Origin: DATBGO01 sp963840095
GTDB taxonomy: Bacteria; Actinomycetota; Actinomycetes; Streptosporangiales; Streptosporangiaceae
Assembly (NCBI GenBank): GCA_963840095.1
Contig: CAWIXN010000001.1
Coordinates: 186,001 to 250,000 of the forward strand
Reading direction: 5' to 3'
Length of the DNA: 64,000 nucleotides
Shown here: one piece after another, positions 28,761 through 36,947 of the stretch
Position numbering within the stretch: position 1 is the first letter of the stretch
How the letters are laid out: the number at the start of each line of letters is the position of its first letter
The notes under the pieces: model-generated
Database searches by the model: none
What the model saw: the letters and a program-made list of their open reading frames with translations, nothing else
Told to the model about the DNA's origin: nothing
Program-made: the position numbers and the translations under genes

Positions 28761-29450
28761 TTAGCGCTGCGCGCGCCGCCGATGGTCGGCAGCTGTCGCG
28801 GCGGGTTCCGATTCGGGATCGACCGGGTCCGGTAGGGTGTCGGCTGCGACGACCGACTGCGCTGGCGTCGCCGCGGTATCGGCAGGCGGGTATCCGCCCT
28901 CGTCGGCGGCCAGGCCGCCGGGCGCGCCGAGCAGCTCCTGGAACAGGGCGCGGTAGTGGATTACCGCCTGGCGCAGGTCTTCCGTCGAGCAGGTGCCAGC
29001 GGTGGCCCGCTCGCTGATGTCGGAGGCCGCCCGGTAGTGATCGAGGAACGAAGCGTGCTCGACTGAAAGGTCAGCGAGCACCTGGTCGCGATCCTCGGTC
29101 GGGTAACCGCGCTCGTTCATCACCGCCACGACCAGGCCCTGCGCGTGCGTCACCGCGACCTGCGGCGCGTCCACGAACTGCTCCTGGATGGTGGCCCATT
29201 CCGCCAGGTAACGAGCCCGGGCGGACGGCTCAAGCGGCCGGATGTTGAGTTCGCTGACCCGGCGTTCCCGCCTGGAAAGCTCTGCCTCCGCCTCGCGCCT
29301 GCTGACGCGTTCCTCGACGACCCGGTCGTATTCAGGGCCGAAGCGCTGCTGAAGACGGCGCCGACGATCTGCTGACATGACAGCGGCAACGGCCGCGCCC
29401 ACCACCACTATGGCAATAACAACAATGACGATGACAATCCCGGTCGACAT
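28761..29450 (-). CDS. Hypothetical membrane-anchored protein
   Basis: 229 residues; ATG 29450 follows GGGAGGTAGTC. An N-terminal transmembrane helix (TGIVIVIVVIAIVVVGAAVA) anchors a cytosolic domain: RRRRLQQRFGPEYDRVVEER, a charged coiled segment, RARYLAEWATIQEQFVDAP, VMNERGYPTEDRDQVLADLS, HYRAASDISERATAGTCSTE and a Pro/Ala-rich tail. I recognise this layout from other actinobacterial hypothetical proteins but know no function. It is transcribed divergently from whiB with 183 bases between. Confidence 0.75.
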   Translation of the reverse strand: MSTGIVIVIVVIAIVVVGAAVAAVMSADRRRRLQQRFGPEYDRVVEERVSRREAEAELSRRERRVSELNIRPLEPSARARYLAEWATIQEQFVDAPQVAVTHAQGLVVAVMNERGYPTEDRDQVLADLSVEHASFLDHYRAASDISERATAGTCSTEDLRQAVIHYRALFQELLGAPGGLAADEGGYPPADTAATPAQSVVAADTLPDPVDPESEPAATAADHRRRAQR

Positions 29451-29633
29451 GACTACCTCCCGAGTTCCGGTTCGCCCTCCACTGCCCACAGCGGGAGACC
29501 CCAAACGGGGGCTGGATGCTGGTCAAACTTTCGGCGCGACACGGTGAGTAACTTCGCCGCAGCTGGGCAGTGTGAGGGCCCCTGGCTGGTCGAGTAAGCC
29601 GGGCGTGACTGCCGCAGTACCCAGAGGTCTGAG

Positions 29634-29981
29634 ATGAATCTGCCGGAACCCGCCGCGACAGCCGGAACTGACTGGCGCTCGCACAGCGCCTGCCGGGGCA
29701 CCGATCCCGAGCTTTTCTTCCCGCTATCGGATTGGGGCCCAAGCCTGACGCAGCTGGCGACGGCCAGGGCGATCTGCGCCCGCTGCGAGGTCCGCGCCGA
29801 CTGCTTGGGCTTCGCGCTGCGCAGCGGCCAGGAACACGGCGTATGGGGCGGGACGAGCGAGGACGAGCGCAAGGCAATGCGCCGCGCCCAGCACGCCGCC
29901 CAGCACTCGCTGAGATCGATGCCGGTCACGGGCCAGGCCCAGCCGTCCTGCCCAGCCGACCTGCCTAGCTGTCCTGCCTAG
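29634..29981 (+). CDS. WhiB-family Fe-S transcription regulator
   Basis: 115 residues. Four conserved Cys in SACRGTDPELFFP and ARAICARCEVRADCLGFAL, then the G[VI]WGG turn in EHGVWGGTSEDERKAMRRA. These coordinate a 4Fe-4S cluster and the protein acts with a sigma factor at promoters. ATG 29634 is preceded by GAGG. The C-terminus runs into a 13-bp tandem repeat that also supplies the stop codon, so its last ~10 residues (PSCPADLPSCPA-like) are probably variable. Confidence 0.93.
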   Translation: MNLPEPAATAGTDWRSHSACRGTDPELFFPLSDWGPSLTQLATARAICARCEVRADCLGFALRSGQEHGVWGGTSEDERKAMRRAQHAAQHSLRSMPVTGQAQPSCPADLPSCPA

Positions 29982-30060
29982 CTGTCCTGCCTAGCTGTCC
30001 TGCCTAGCTGTCCTGCCTAGCTGTCCTGCCTAGCTGTCCTGCCTAGCTGTCCTGCCTAGC
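29962..30060. repeat. 13-bp tandem repeat at the 3' end of whiB
   Basis: Unit tgcctagctgtcc occurs seven times in perfect tandem (29962-30052) followed by an 8-base partial copy. The TAG of the second unit is the whiB stop codon. No spacers, so it is not a CRISPR array. The identity of the copies suggests recent slippage expansion. Confidence 0.95.
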
Positions 30061-30252
30061 CGGTGCGGTTAGCGGTTAGCGTTCGGTGAGCAAAGGCTGG
30101 CCCAGGGGTTCCGGAACGGGGACCCGGCGCTGCCGACCAGTTCTGACCGAGGGCTCTGCCCCAGTCGAGTCACGCTGGCACCAGCAGTCCCGCCAGCCCC
30201 AGCAGCTGGGGATGGCTACAGCGTTCACGCCGCCCTGGGTGCCGCCGGCCGG

Positions 30253-30307
30253 TGATCCTGACGACTTTTCAGCGATATCGATATCTACCGAAAAGTCGTC
30301 AAGATCA
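30253..30307. repeat. Dispersed palindromic element, copy 2
   Basis: Left arm TGATCCTGACGACTTTTC (30253-30270) and right arm GAAAAGTCGTCAAGATCA (30290-30307) pair at 17 of 18 positions. The centre contains GATATCGATATC, itself a perfect palindrome. Related to the element at 4371-4419. It sits in a gene-free stretch of about 370 bases. Confidence 0.75.
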
Positions 30308-30429
30308 TGAATAGCGGCAGCCCTGCGGGAGACTCCTGCGGCGGCAGTGACAGAAGCGTCCATAGACACGGCAGTGATTGGCCGGGGCGTTCCGTCGGGC
30401 CGGTGGTCGAGCGGATCGCCGACTAGAGC

Positions 30430-30806
30430 GTGCGGCACCGGAAGACGGCGGTGCTGGGCTGGCTGATCATGGTGGCGGCGATCTTCGTGGTGGGGAGCAA
30501 GCTCCCGGCTAAGAACGTGCCGTCCAACGACTCGGGGCACGTCCGGCCGGGCCGAGCAGACCCTGGAGCGGCTCGGTTTCACGGCGCCGCCTGCCGAGAG
30601 CGTGCTGATGCAGCAGCGGGAGAGTTCCGCGGCCGGCGGCACATTCGCCACCGACCCGGCCATCCGCCAGGCGGTCAGGCAGGTGGCGGCGGCGCGGGCC
30701 GGCCTGCCGCGCAGTTCCTGCGCCGGCCAGTTTACGGGGGATATGATGCAGGCGGAGATCGGGGCGCGGCGGAGGATCTCGCAGATACCTGTGCCGCGGT
30801 TGCCGG
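30430..30806 (+). pseudogene. Chimeric debris: MMPL transporter N-terminus joined to a sigma-factor region 4 fragment
   Basis: From about 30430 the frames read VRHRKTAVLGWLIMVAAIFV then GSKLPAKNVPSNDSG and, after a frame change near 30540, EQTLERLGFTAPPAESVLMQ: the first helix and start of the periplasmic loop of an MMPL/RND-type exporter. At about 30728 it switches abruptly to FTGDMMQAEIGARRRISQI, a damaged copy of the region 4 sequence FYGDMTQAEIGARLGISQM of the sigma factor at 17141-17974. Neither part is functional. Confidence 0.65.
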
Positions 30807-30821
30807 AACGCTACGGCGTGC

Positions 30822-32729
30822 CTACGGCAGTATCCATTTCTGGTTTGGGCTGCCGTCGCAGGTGTAGATCTCCAACTGGGTGCCGTTAGTGGTATTCCAC
30901 CGTGGATCATCGAGGCACTTGCCGGAATGTGGATTCACCAGCGTGCGGCCGAGCGCATGCCACTGCTGGTTAGGGGCGCCGTGGCAGGTCCACAGCTCTA
31001 TCGCAGCCTTATTCTTCGTTTCCTGGCGGTAGATATCCAGGCATTTACCGTTCACCTGGATCGTCCCGTTGGTCTCGATGGTCCAGCTCTGCTCGGGGCG
31101 GCCGTTGCAGTCCCACATCACCACCGGCGTGTCATTCTTGGTTGAGTCGGCGAGGTCATCGACGCATCTGGTCGCGCGGAGACCCGAGATGATCGGGCCG
31201 GTGTGCCCTGGGGTGACAGTGGCGGGCGCGCTGGCACCCGAGTCACCGGCAGTCGTTCGAGCGACGACACTAATGCTGTAGGTGATGCCGTCGGTGAGGC
31301 CGGTGACGACGCAGGTAGTCGTGCTTGTCGTGGTGCACGCCGAGCCGCCGGGTAGCGCGGTGGCGGTGTAGCCGATCAGCGTCCCGCCGTCCAGGCTGGC
31401 CGGGGCTGCCCAGGACACCGTGGCCGTGGTGTCGCCGGGAAGGGCGGTGACGCCGGAGGGAGCATGCGGCCCGGCTAGCACAGGCACGTCGCTCGCGGTA
31501 GTCCCGTCGTTGCCGAGATCACCCTGGTTGTTGTCACCCCAGCAGTAGGCGGCGCCGACGGCATCCAGCGCGCATACGTGGAATGCGCCGGCACTGACTT
31601 GGGTGAGGGTCTTGCGGGCGAGCACGCCGCGGGTGTCCACAGCTACCGGGACGCTGGAACTGGAGAAGATACCATCGCCGAGTTCGCCATAATCAGCGTC
31701 GCCCCAGCAGAAGGCCGCGCCAGCGGCGTCCAGCGCGCAGGCTTCACCAAGCCCGGCCGAGATCTGGCTGACCTTATGGCCAGCCAGCACGCCGCTGGTG
31801 TCCACGGCGACCGGGACGCTTGAACTGGCGAGGTCGCTGCCGAGATCGCCTTCGCCCCAGCAGTACGCGGCACCGGCTGCATCGACCGCGCACGCAAACA
31901 ACCACCCGGCCGAGATCTGGGTGAGGCTCTGGCGGGCTAGGGCGCCCTTGGTGTCCACGGCCACCGGGACGCTGGAGTAGTCGCCGTCGGTTCCACCACT
32001 TCCGTCGCCGAGTTCCCAGGAGGAGTTGTCGCCCCAGCAGTAGGCGACGCCGCTGCTGGCGAGCCCGCAGGTGTCTTCGTAACCGCCAGTGATCTGGGTG
32101 AGGGCCTTGCCTGCAAGTGCGCCGCTGGTGTCCACGGCCACCGGGACGCTGGAGTCAGCGGTCCCGCCGTCGCCGAGCTCGCCGTAATCGTTGTCGCCCC
32201 AGCAGTAGGCGGCGCCAGCGCTGTCCAGCACGCATCCGCCGTCGGAACCGGCGGTGATCTGAGTGAGGGTCTTGCCGCGCAGCACGCCACCGGTGTCCAC
32301 GGCCACCGGGACGCTGGAGTCAGCGATCCCGCCGTCGCCGAGACCGCCGTCGATGTTGCTGCCCCAGCAGAAGGCGGTGCCGGTGCTGTCCAGCGCACAC
32401 GTGTCGATACCCCCGCCGCCGCCGGCGCTGATCTGGGTGAGGGTCTTGCCGTGCAGCACGCCGCTGGTGTCCACGGCCACCGGGACGCTGGAGTCGGTCG
32501 TGCTACCGTCGCCAAGCTGCCCGAAGTCGTTCTCGCCCCAGCAGTAGGCCTTGCCGTACTCGATGGCGCACGAGTGGGCATTTCCGGCCGCGATCAAGGC
32601 CCCCTGCGCCTGCGCCACCGCGGCCTGCGGCGCCAGCGGGCCCAGGTTGGCAGCGACCCAGATCAGCGCCCCGCCTGCGGCCCACCGCCGCAGCCTCGCC
32701 GACCCTGCCGTGACTGTCCCGGCTGACAT
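30822..32729 (-). CDS. Secreted RCC1-repeat, FN3 and ricin-type lectin protein
   Basis: 635 residues. Signal peptide ~1-42 (RRWAAGGALIWVAANLGPLA, cleavage near AVAQAQG). Seven RCC1-like blades follow (~45-405), each with a pair of Cys in the pattern C-A-L-D-x-x-G-x-A-Y-C-W-G and the repeated SSVPVAVDT linker; the repeats are obvious at DNA level. A fibronectin type III domain (~408-498, PSGVTALPGDTTATVSWAAP) leads into a ricin B-type lectin (~503-635) with QxW motifs (EQSWTI, NQQWHA, NQKWILP). Likely an extracellular carbohydrate-binding protein. The lectin is clearly related to the small lectin at 38216. Confidence 0.9.
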   Translation of the reverse strand: MSAGTVTAGSARLRRWAAGGALIWVAANLGPLAPQAAVAQAQGALIAAGNAHSCAIEYGKAYCWGENDFGQLGDGSTTDSSVPVAVDTSGVLHGKTLTQISAGGGGGIDTCALDSTGTAFCWGSNIDGGLGDGGIADSSVPVAVDTGGVLRGKTLTQITAGSDGGCVLDSAGAAYCWGDNDYGELGDGGTADSSVPVAVDTSGALAGKALTQITGGYEDTCGLASSGVAYCWGDNSSWELGDGSGGTDGDYSSVPVAVDTKGALARQSLTQISAGWLFACAVDAAGAAYCWGEGDLGSDLASSSVPVAVDTSGVLAGHKVSQISAGLGEACALDAAGAAFCWGDADYGELGDGIFSSSSVPVAVDTRGVLARKTLTQVSAGAFHVCALDAVGAAYCWGDNNQGDLGNDGTTASDVPVLAGPHAPSGVTALPGDTTATVSWAAPASLDGGTLIGYTATALPGGSACTTTSTTTCVVTGLTDGITYSISVVARTTAGDSGASAPATVTPGHTGPIISGLRATRCVDDLADSTKNDTPVVMWDCNGRPEQSWTIETNGTIQVNGKCLDIYRQETKNKAAIELWTCHGAPNQQWHALGRTLVNPHSGKCLDDPRWNTTNGTQLEIYTCDGSPNQKWILP

Positions 32730-32770
32730 GATTACGGTCCCCCTTGGCGGCGCACTAACGCCCGCCAGAC

Positions 32771-32790
32771 ACTACTACTTTCAGTAACTA
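32771..32790 (-). promoter_or_regulatory. Motif shared by the two lectin-gene promoters (copy upstream of the RCC1-lectin gene)
   Basis: On the minus strand TAGTTACTGAAAGTAGTAGT ends 41 bases before the ATG at 32729. The core ACTGAAAGTAGTA differs by one base from ACTGAGAGTAGTA, which lies 42 bases before the small lectin gene at 38216. Shared sequence and spacing suggest a common promoter or operator. Confidence 0.5.
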
Positions 32791-32877
32791 CCAGTTGCTT
32801 ATTGTGAGCAACCTGCTGGGCTCACGCGGCAGGATGGCCAGTCGCGGCGCACCCGGTGGCGTGCCGGAGCCGTGGCG

Positions 32878-32965
32878 GCGGAGCGGGACGAGGCCGACGA
32901 TGACTCCGGCTCGGGCACCAACCTCAGCACCCAAGGGATCCTGGCCTGACTCTCACCTGCAGCCC
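32878..32965 (+). pseudogene. Remnant of a second kinase/receiver junction
   Basis: Reads ERDEADDDSGSGTNLSTQG then ILA and a TGA at 32947-32949. Both protein and DNA match the 3' end of the histidine kinase at 25055-26713 (SSTEGILA, DNA agggatcctggc) and the start of its response regulator (DNA ctcacctgcagccc versus gtcaccctgcagccc). Only this junction of a paralogous operon remains. Confidence 0.6.
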
Positions 32966-33012
32966 GCCGCGCTGGCTCGGCTGGCTGCCCGGCTGGGACG
33001 CGTAGCCGTGAG

Positions 33013-34101
33013 TCAGGCCGGGGTTGCCGCGCCGGCCACTCTGCCGACCGTGTTGAGGTAGCGCAGGGCCTGCGCGTAGGAGCCGACCAGGCTGCTCTCG
33101 CAGTAGGGCAGTTCGCGCTGCCGACAGAAGGCCTCGATCATGGCCTTGGAGTGCCGCAGGTTGGGTCGCGGCATGGAGGGAAACAGGTGGTGCTCGATCT
33201 GGTAGTTCAGGCCGCCCAGCGCGAAGTCGGTCAGCCAGCCGCCGCGCACGTTGCGTGAAGTGAGCACCTGGCGGCGCAGGAAGTCAGTGTGGTCGTCGGC
33301 GCCGAGGATGAGCATGCCCTTGTGGTTGGGGGCGAAGGAGGAGCCCAGGTAAACGCCGAACAGGCCCTGCTGCACCACGATGAAGACCACGGCCTTGACC
33401 GGTGACAGCACCAGGAAGACGACGGTGAGATAGCAGATGAAATGGGCCACGATCAGCGCGGTCTCCGGCGACCGGTGGCGCGCTTCCCGGCTGGTCAGCG
33501 CGCAGATGCTGGAGGTATGCAGGCTGATCGCCTCGCCGAGCAGCATGGGGAAGAACAGGTACGCCTGGTAGCGGTAGACCAGCCGGGCCAGGCCCCGGCT
33601 ACCGCGGGCCTGGGTCTTCGAGAAGGCCAGCGCGCCGAGCATGATGTCGGGATCGGCGCCCTCGGTGTTGGGATGTGCGTGGTGCTTGTTGTGCTTGTTC
33701 ACCCACCAGCCGTAGCTCAGCCCGATGCCGAGGTTACCCAGCAGGACGCCAAGGAGGTAGTTGGCCCGCCGTGAGCCGAAGATCTGACGGTGCCCGGCGT
33801 CGTGGCCGAGGAAGCCTACCTGGGTGAACACCGCCGCCAGGAACACGGCCACCGCGAGCTGCCACCACGAGTTGCCCACCAGGACAAACGCGACCCACCC
33901 GGCGGCCAGCAGCACTGCGGTCACGGCGATCTTCCAGATGTAGTAGGCAGGCCGCCGGTTCAGCAGTCCTGCCTGCTTGATCTGGCGTGATAGCAGGGCA
34001 TATTCACTGCCCCGGGCCGGTTCAGGCGACGGCGGAGCTGACGGCTCGGTCAGCCGGGGCCGCCGTCCAGGCATGGCGGCTTCTGCTTCGGGGGATCGCA
34101 C
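33013..34101 (-). CDS. Membrane fatty acid (acyl-CoA type) desaturase
   Basis: About 362 residues. Three His boxes of the di-iron desaturases: HDAGH (in VGFLGHDAGHRQIFG), HNKHH (NKHNKHHAHPN) and QIEHHLFPSMPRP. Hydrophobic pairs flank the boxes as expected for four membrane helices. It introduces a cis double bond into acyl chains, using reduced ferredoxin or similar. GTG 34101 with AGGAG eight bases upstream is the best start; ATG 34125 and ATG 34074 share the frame. Monocistronic by appearance. Confidence 0.9.
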   Translation of the reverse strand: MRSPEAEAAMPGRRPRLTEPSAPPSPEPARGSEYALLSRQIKQAGLLNRRPAYYIWKIAVTAVLLAAGWVAFVLVGNSWWQLAVAVFLAAVFTQVGFLGHDAGHRQIFGSRRANYLLGVLLGNLGIGLSYGWWVNKHNKHHAHPNTEGADPDIMLGALAFSKTQARGSRGLARLVYRYQAYLFFPMLLGEAISLHTSSICALTSREARHRSPETALIVAHFICYLTVVFLVLSPVKAVVFIVVQQGLFGVYLGSSFAPNHKGMLILGADDHTDFLRRQVLTSRNVRGGWLTDFALGGLNYQIEHHLFPSMPRPNLRHSKAMIEAFCRQRELPYCESSLVGSYAQALRYLNTVGRVAGAATPA

Positions 34102-34259
34102 CGGGGGAACTCCTAGGAGGCGCATCGTGACCGGCTAGTGACGCGCCACCGGGGTCTAGGGCGGCTGCCGGCGGTCAGGCGGTCGTGTCACGAAAACGCC
34201 GCTGCCCCCGGCTGCATTTTTTCTCCTCCACAGTAACCCCTGGGTCGGCCGGCTAGTGA

Positions 34260-35147
34260 TCAACGCACCTTGCGAAGCCAGATCGAGCCAGGTGCCTCGC
34301 TGGCCAGCCGCTGCGGTACCAGGTCCGGCCAGCACTGCCAGAACCATGACGAGAAGAAGAGGATCTCCCAGCTGGCGTTGCCGGCCAGGAATGCGTGGAG
34401 CAGGTAGGCCTCCGTCCAGTCACGTCCCTGATGCAGCCACTTGGCCGGGTACTCGAACGGCCAGAACACGTCGTGGACGTGGACTACCACACCGGTAGCG
34501 AGCCTGGGCAGAACGTGGAGGAATAGCCAGATAACGTCCGAGCCTGCCTTGACCACGTGCGTCGAGTCGATGAAGAGCACGTCGCCGGGGCCGAGCCGCT
34601 CGTAGGACCTGATGTCGACATCCTGGACGGGCTGCCGGAGCAGGGTGAGCCGACCGCGATCGGATGCCCTCAGGAGCCGGAGCAGGCGATCGGGGTAAGG
34701 CTCGATGCAGGTGATCCTCACTGCGGAGAGCGAAGGATTGGCATCTGCCTCATCGAGCGCGACAGCGGTCGAGTACCCGGAACCTACCTCGAGCACGCGG
34801 GCGGGCCGCAGGTGAGTCAGCATTGCCCGATAGACCGCGGCATCTGCGGGCCCGTACATGTTGTTGGCCGCCACGTAGCGCGGTCCGGGGAAGGGCTCGG
34901 CCAGCGATGGCCGCAGCTGCTCGGCCAGGGCCAGCTGGCGTTCTTCCGCCAGATCCACTCCGGGTGCATCGGACCAGGTCAGGGCTCGTCCCCGGTCGGT
35001 TCCCGTGGTGAGGGGGGAGTAGAAGTGGCCGGGAGCGACAAACGGCGGACTGGCCATGACCGCGCGGACGCTGCGCACGGTTCTCGACGCACGGATCAGC
35101 AGTGCCCTGGACATGGCGGCCTGCTGCCTGGCGGACCCTGCGCTCAT
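34260..35147 (-). CDS. Class I SAM-dependent methyltransferase in the EPS region
   Basis: 295 residues from ATG 35147, two bases after the stop of the sugar transferase, so cotranscribed. SAM motif I in ARVLEVGSGYSTAVALDEAD, then ITCIEPYPDRLLRLL, and DVLFIDSTHVVKAGSDV with VHVHDVFWPFEYPAKWLHQG near the C-terminus, which places it in the Methyltransf_24-like group. The aromatic tail (FFSSWFWQCWP) is conserved in relatives of this type as I remember. Presumably methylates a sugar or lipid-linked intermediate. Confidence 0.82.
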   Translation of the reverse strand: MSAGSARQQAAMSRALLIRASRTVRSVRAVMASPPFVAPGHFYSPLTTGTDRGRALTWSDAPGVDLAEERQLALAEQLRPSLAEPFPGPRYVAANNMYGPADAAVYRAMLTHLRPARVLEVGSGYSTAVALDEADANPSLSAVRITCIEPYPDRLLRLLRASDRGRLTLLRQPVQDVDIRSYERLGPGDVLFIDSTHVVKAGSDVIWLFLHVLPRLATGVVVHVHDVFWPFEYPAKWLHQGRDWTEAYLLHAFLAGNASWEILFFSSWFWQCWPDLVPQRLASEAPGSIWLRKVR

Positions 35148-35149
35148 GG

Positions 35150-36616
35150 CTAGTAGGCCCCCGAACCGCGGATGACCGCCGATCCCGTCTTCCAGAGCAC
35201 TTGCAGGTCGAGTGCGAACGACCAGTTCTCCACGTACCGCAGGTCGAGCCGTTCCGCTTCCTCCCACGGCAGGTCGGACCGCCCGCTGACCTGCCACAGT
35301 CCGGTAATCCCTGGCTTAACGGCGAGCCTGCGCCGCATGTGGTCGCCGTAGCGGGCGGCCTCCTCGGGCAGCGCTGGCCTCGGCCCGACCAGGGACATGT
35401 CCCCGATCAGCACATTGATTAGCTGCGGGAGCTCATCGAGCGACCAGCGCCGTAGCCATCCGCCCGGCCGGGTGATCCGTGGGTCCCGGCGGATCTTGAA
35501 GAGAACCCCGGCGGCCTCGTTCTGGGAAGCGAGCAGCGCCTTGCGCTGTTCCGCGTCCACCACCATGGTCCGGAATTTGTAGACAGAGAAGACGCGGCCG
35601 TCCTTACCGACCCGAATCTGTCGGAAGAACACTGGTCCCCGGTCGGCGGAGGAGATCGCCAGCGCGATCGCGGCGAACAAGGGCGCGAGCATGATCAGTA
35701 CCGATCCCGCGACTACCTTGTCGAACAGCCCCTTGACGAGCTGCTTTCCGCCATCGAGTTCCGGATGGTCGACATGCAGCAGCGGCAGTCCGGCGACCGG
35801 GCGGATGGTCGTCCGCGGTCCGGCCACGTCCAGCAGGGCCGGCGCGACGCATAGATCGGTACCTGTCTTCTCCAGCGCCCAGGCCAGTTCACGCAGGTGC
35901 CTGCCGTCCATCTCCGGGCACGCGAGGACAGCGACCGTGTCCGCGCGGAAATCGCAGACAGCTGCCGTGATGCTGTCGAGGCGGCCCGCCACAGGCACAC
36001 CGGCCACCTCGTCCGGCGAGGTCGGCCCGGCCAGGCAAGAAGCCACCACTGACAGGCCGTGGTACTGGTCCCTGCGCAGCTTGGTCACCAGGTCGGCGAC
36101 GGCGCCTGCGTGTCCGGCGGCGACCACTCGCCGGATGCAGGAGCCGTGCCTGCGCTTCTTGTGCAGGCGCTTGCGCAGCCAGTATCTGGCCAGTAGGTCG
36201 AGCCCGGCTGTGGAGGGCAGCGCGACCGTGATGTAGCCGCGCGCGAGGTCGAGCTTCGCGAAGTAGGAAACGACCGCCACGCCGGCGATCAGGCTGACCG
36301 CCGCGTTGAGGATCCGGCGGAATTCGTCGGAGCCAAGCCCGATGAACCGCGAGTCATACCCGCCAGCCAGCAGCACTGATGTCCACCACAATGCGGGCAG
36401 CGCGTAGCTGAAGCCCAGGTAGGCCGCGGGAAGATGACGTTCTCCGCTGAACCGGACCTGTGCGGCCAGCAGGCCACCCATCAGGGCGCATGCACCGTCA
36501 GCCAGGGCAGCCTGGCGCAGGCAGGCCGTTGTCCATGCCCTCGGGCCCAGCCCGGCCTCGCCTACGCGGGTCTTCGGCAGGTGTTTCGTTTCGATTGTGT
36601 TCCCGATCACGCTCAT
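35150..36616 (-). CDS. Polyprenyl-phosphate sugar-phosphate transferase (EPS priming enzyme)
   Basis: 488 residues. Four N-terminal membrane helices, a CoA-binding-like middle (VVAAGHAGAVADLVTKLRRD, GVPVAGRLDSITAAV), a fifth helix (~300-325), and the catalytic WbaP/WcaJ C-terminal domain: GPVFFRQIRVGKDGRVFSVY, KFRTMVVDAE, RRWSLDELPQLINVLIGDMS, LVGPRPALPEEAARY, VKPGITGLWQVSGRSDL. It transfers a sugar-1-phosphate to undecaprenyl phosphate and starts repeat-unit assembly. ATG 36616 begins the conserved frame; upstream in-frame codons look unrelated. Confidence 0.93.
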   Translation of the reverse strand: MSVIGNTIETKHLPKTRVGEAGLGPRAWTTACLRQAALADGACALMGGLLAAQVRFSGERHLPAAYLGFSYALPALWWTSVLLAGGYDSRFIGLGSDEFRRILNAAVSLIAGVAVVSYFAKLDLARGYITVALPSTAGLDLLARYWLRKRLHKKRRHGSCIRRVVAAGHAGAVADLVTKLRRDQYHGLSVVASCLAGPTSPDEVAGVPVAGRLDSITAAVCDFRADTVAVLACPEMDGRHLRELAWALEKTGTDLCVAPALLDVAGPRTTIRPVAGLPLLHVDHPELDGGKQLVKGLFDKVVAGSVLIMLAPLFAAIALAISSADRGPVFFRQIRVGKDGRVFSVYKFRTMVVDAEQRKALLASQNEAAGVLFKIRRDPRITRPGGWLRRWSLDELPQLINVLIGDMSLVGPRPALPEEAARYGDHMRRRLAVKPGITGLWQVSGRSDLPWEEAERLDLRYVENWSFALDLQVLWKTGSAVIRGSGAY

Positions 36617-36947
36617 ACCGCCGCGCGCACCCCTTCGGTACCTTTCAGATGCTGGACAGGTCCTGACTGCCGGGAATGCCACCGCGCGGGCGGAAAGCTT
36701 CCGCTCTGCGAGCTGGCAGGACCCGGATAACCGCCCCCATCCGGACAACTGCGCTAATTTTCGGGGCATGCCGTGCCGCCCTGACTGAGGAGGTTAACGA
36801 CTCGCCTAGCGGTCGTCCGGCAGGCAGCAGATTAACAACTTCTCAAGGCCGCGTTGTGGTGTTGGGGTTATCGGCCGCGCAGCGAAACATTACGTATGCC
36901 TGCAACTCCAATGACAGGCTTAATGAGTGAAATACCGTTTTGCCTGA
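36617..36947. other. Intergenic region upstream of the priming transferase
   Basis: 331 bases, less GC-rich than its surroundings from 36790 to 36947. It should carry the promoter of the leftward priming-transferase operon. No confident element or small gene seen. Confidence 0.4.

Noticed and set aside
29962..30060. CRISPR array
   Set aside because: Units of 13 bases in direct contact, with no spacers and no cas genes.
30086..30310. 74-codon plus-strand frame
   Set aside because: Ends inside the palindromic element, no ribosome site, no recognisable sequence.
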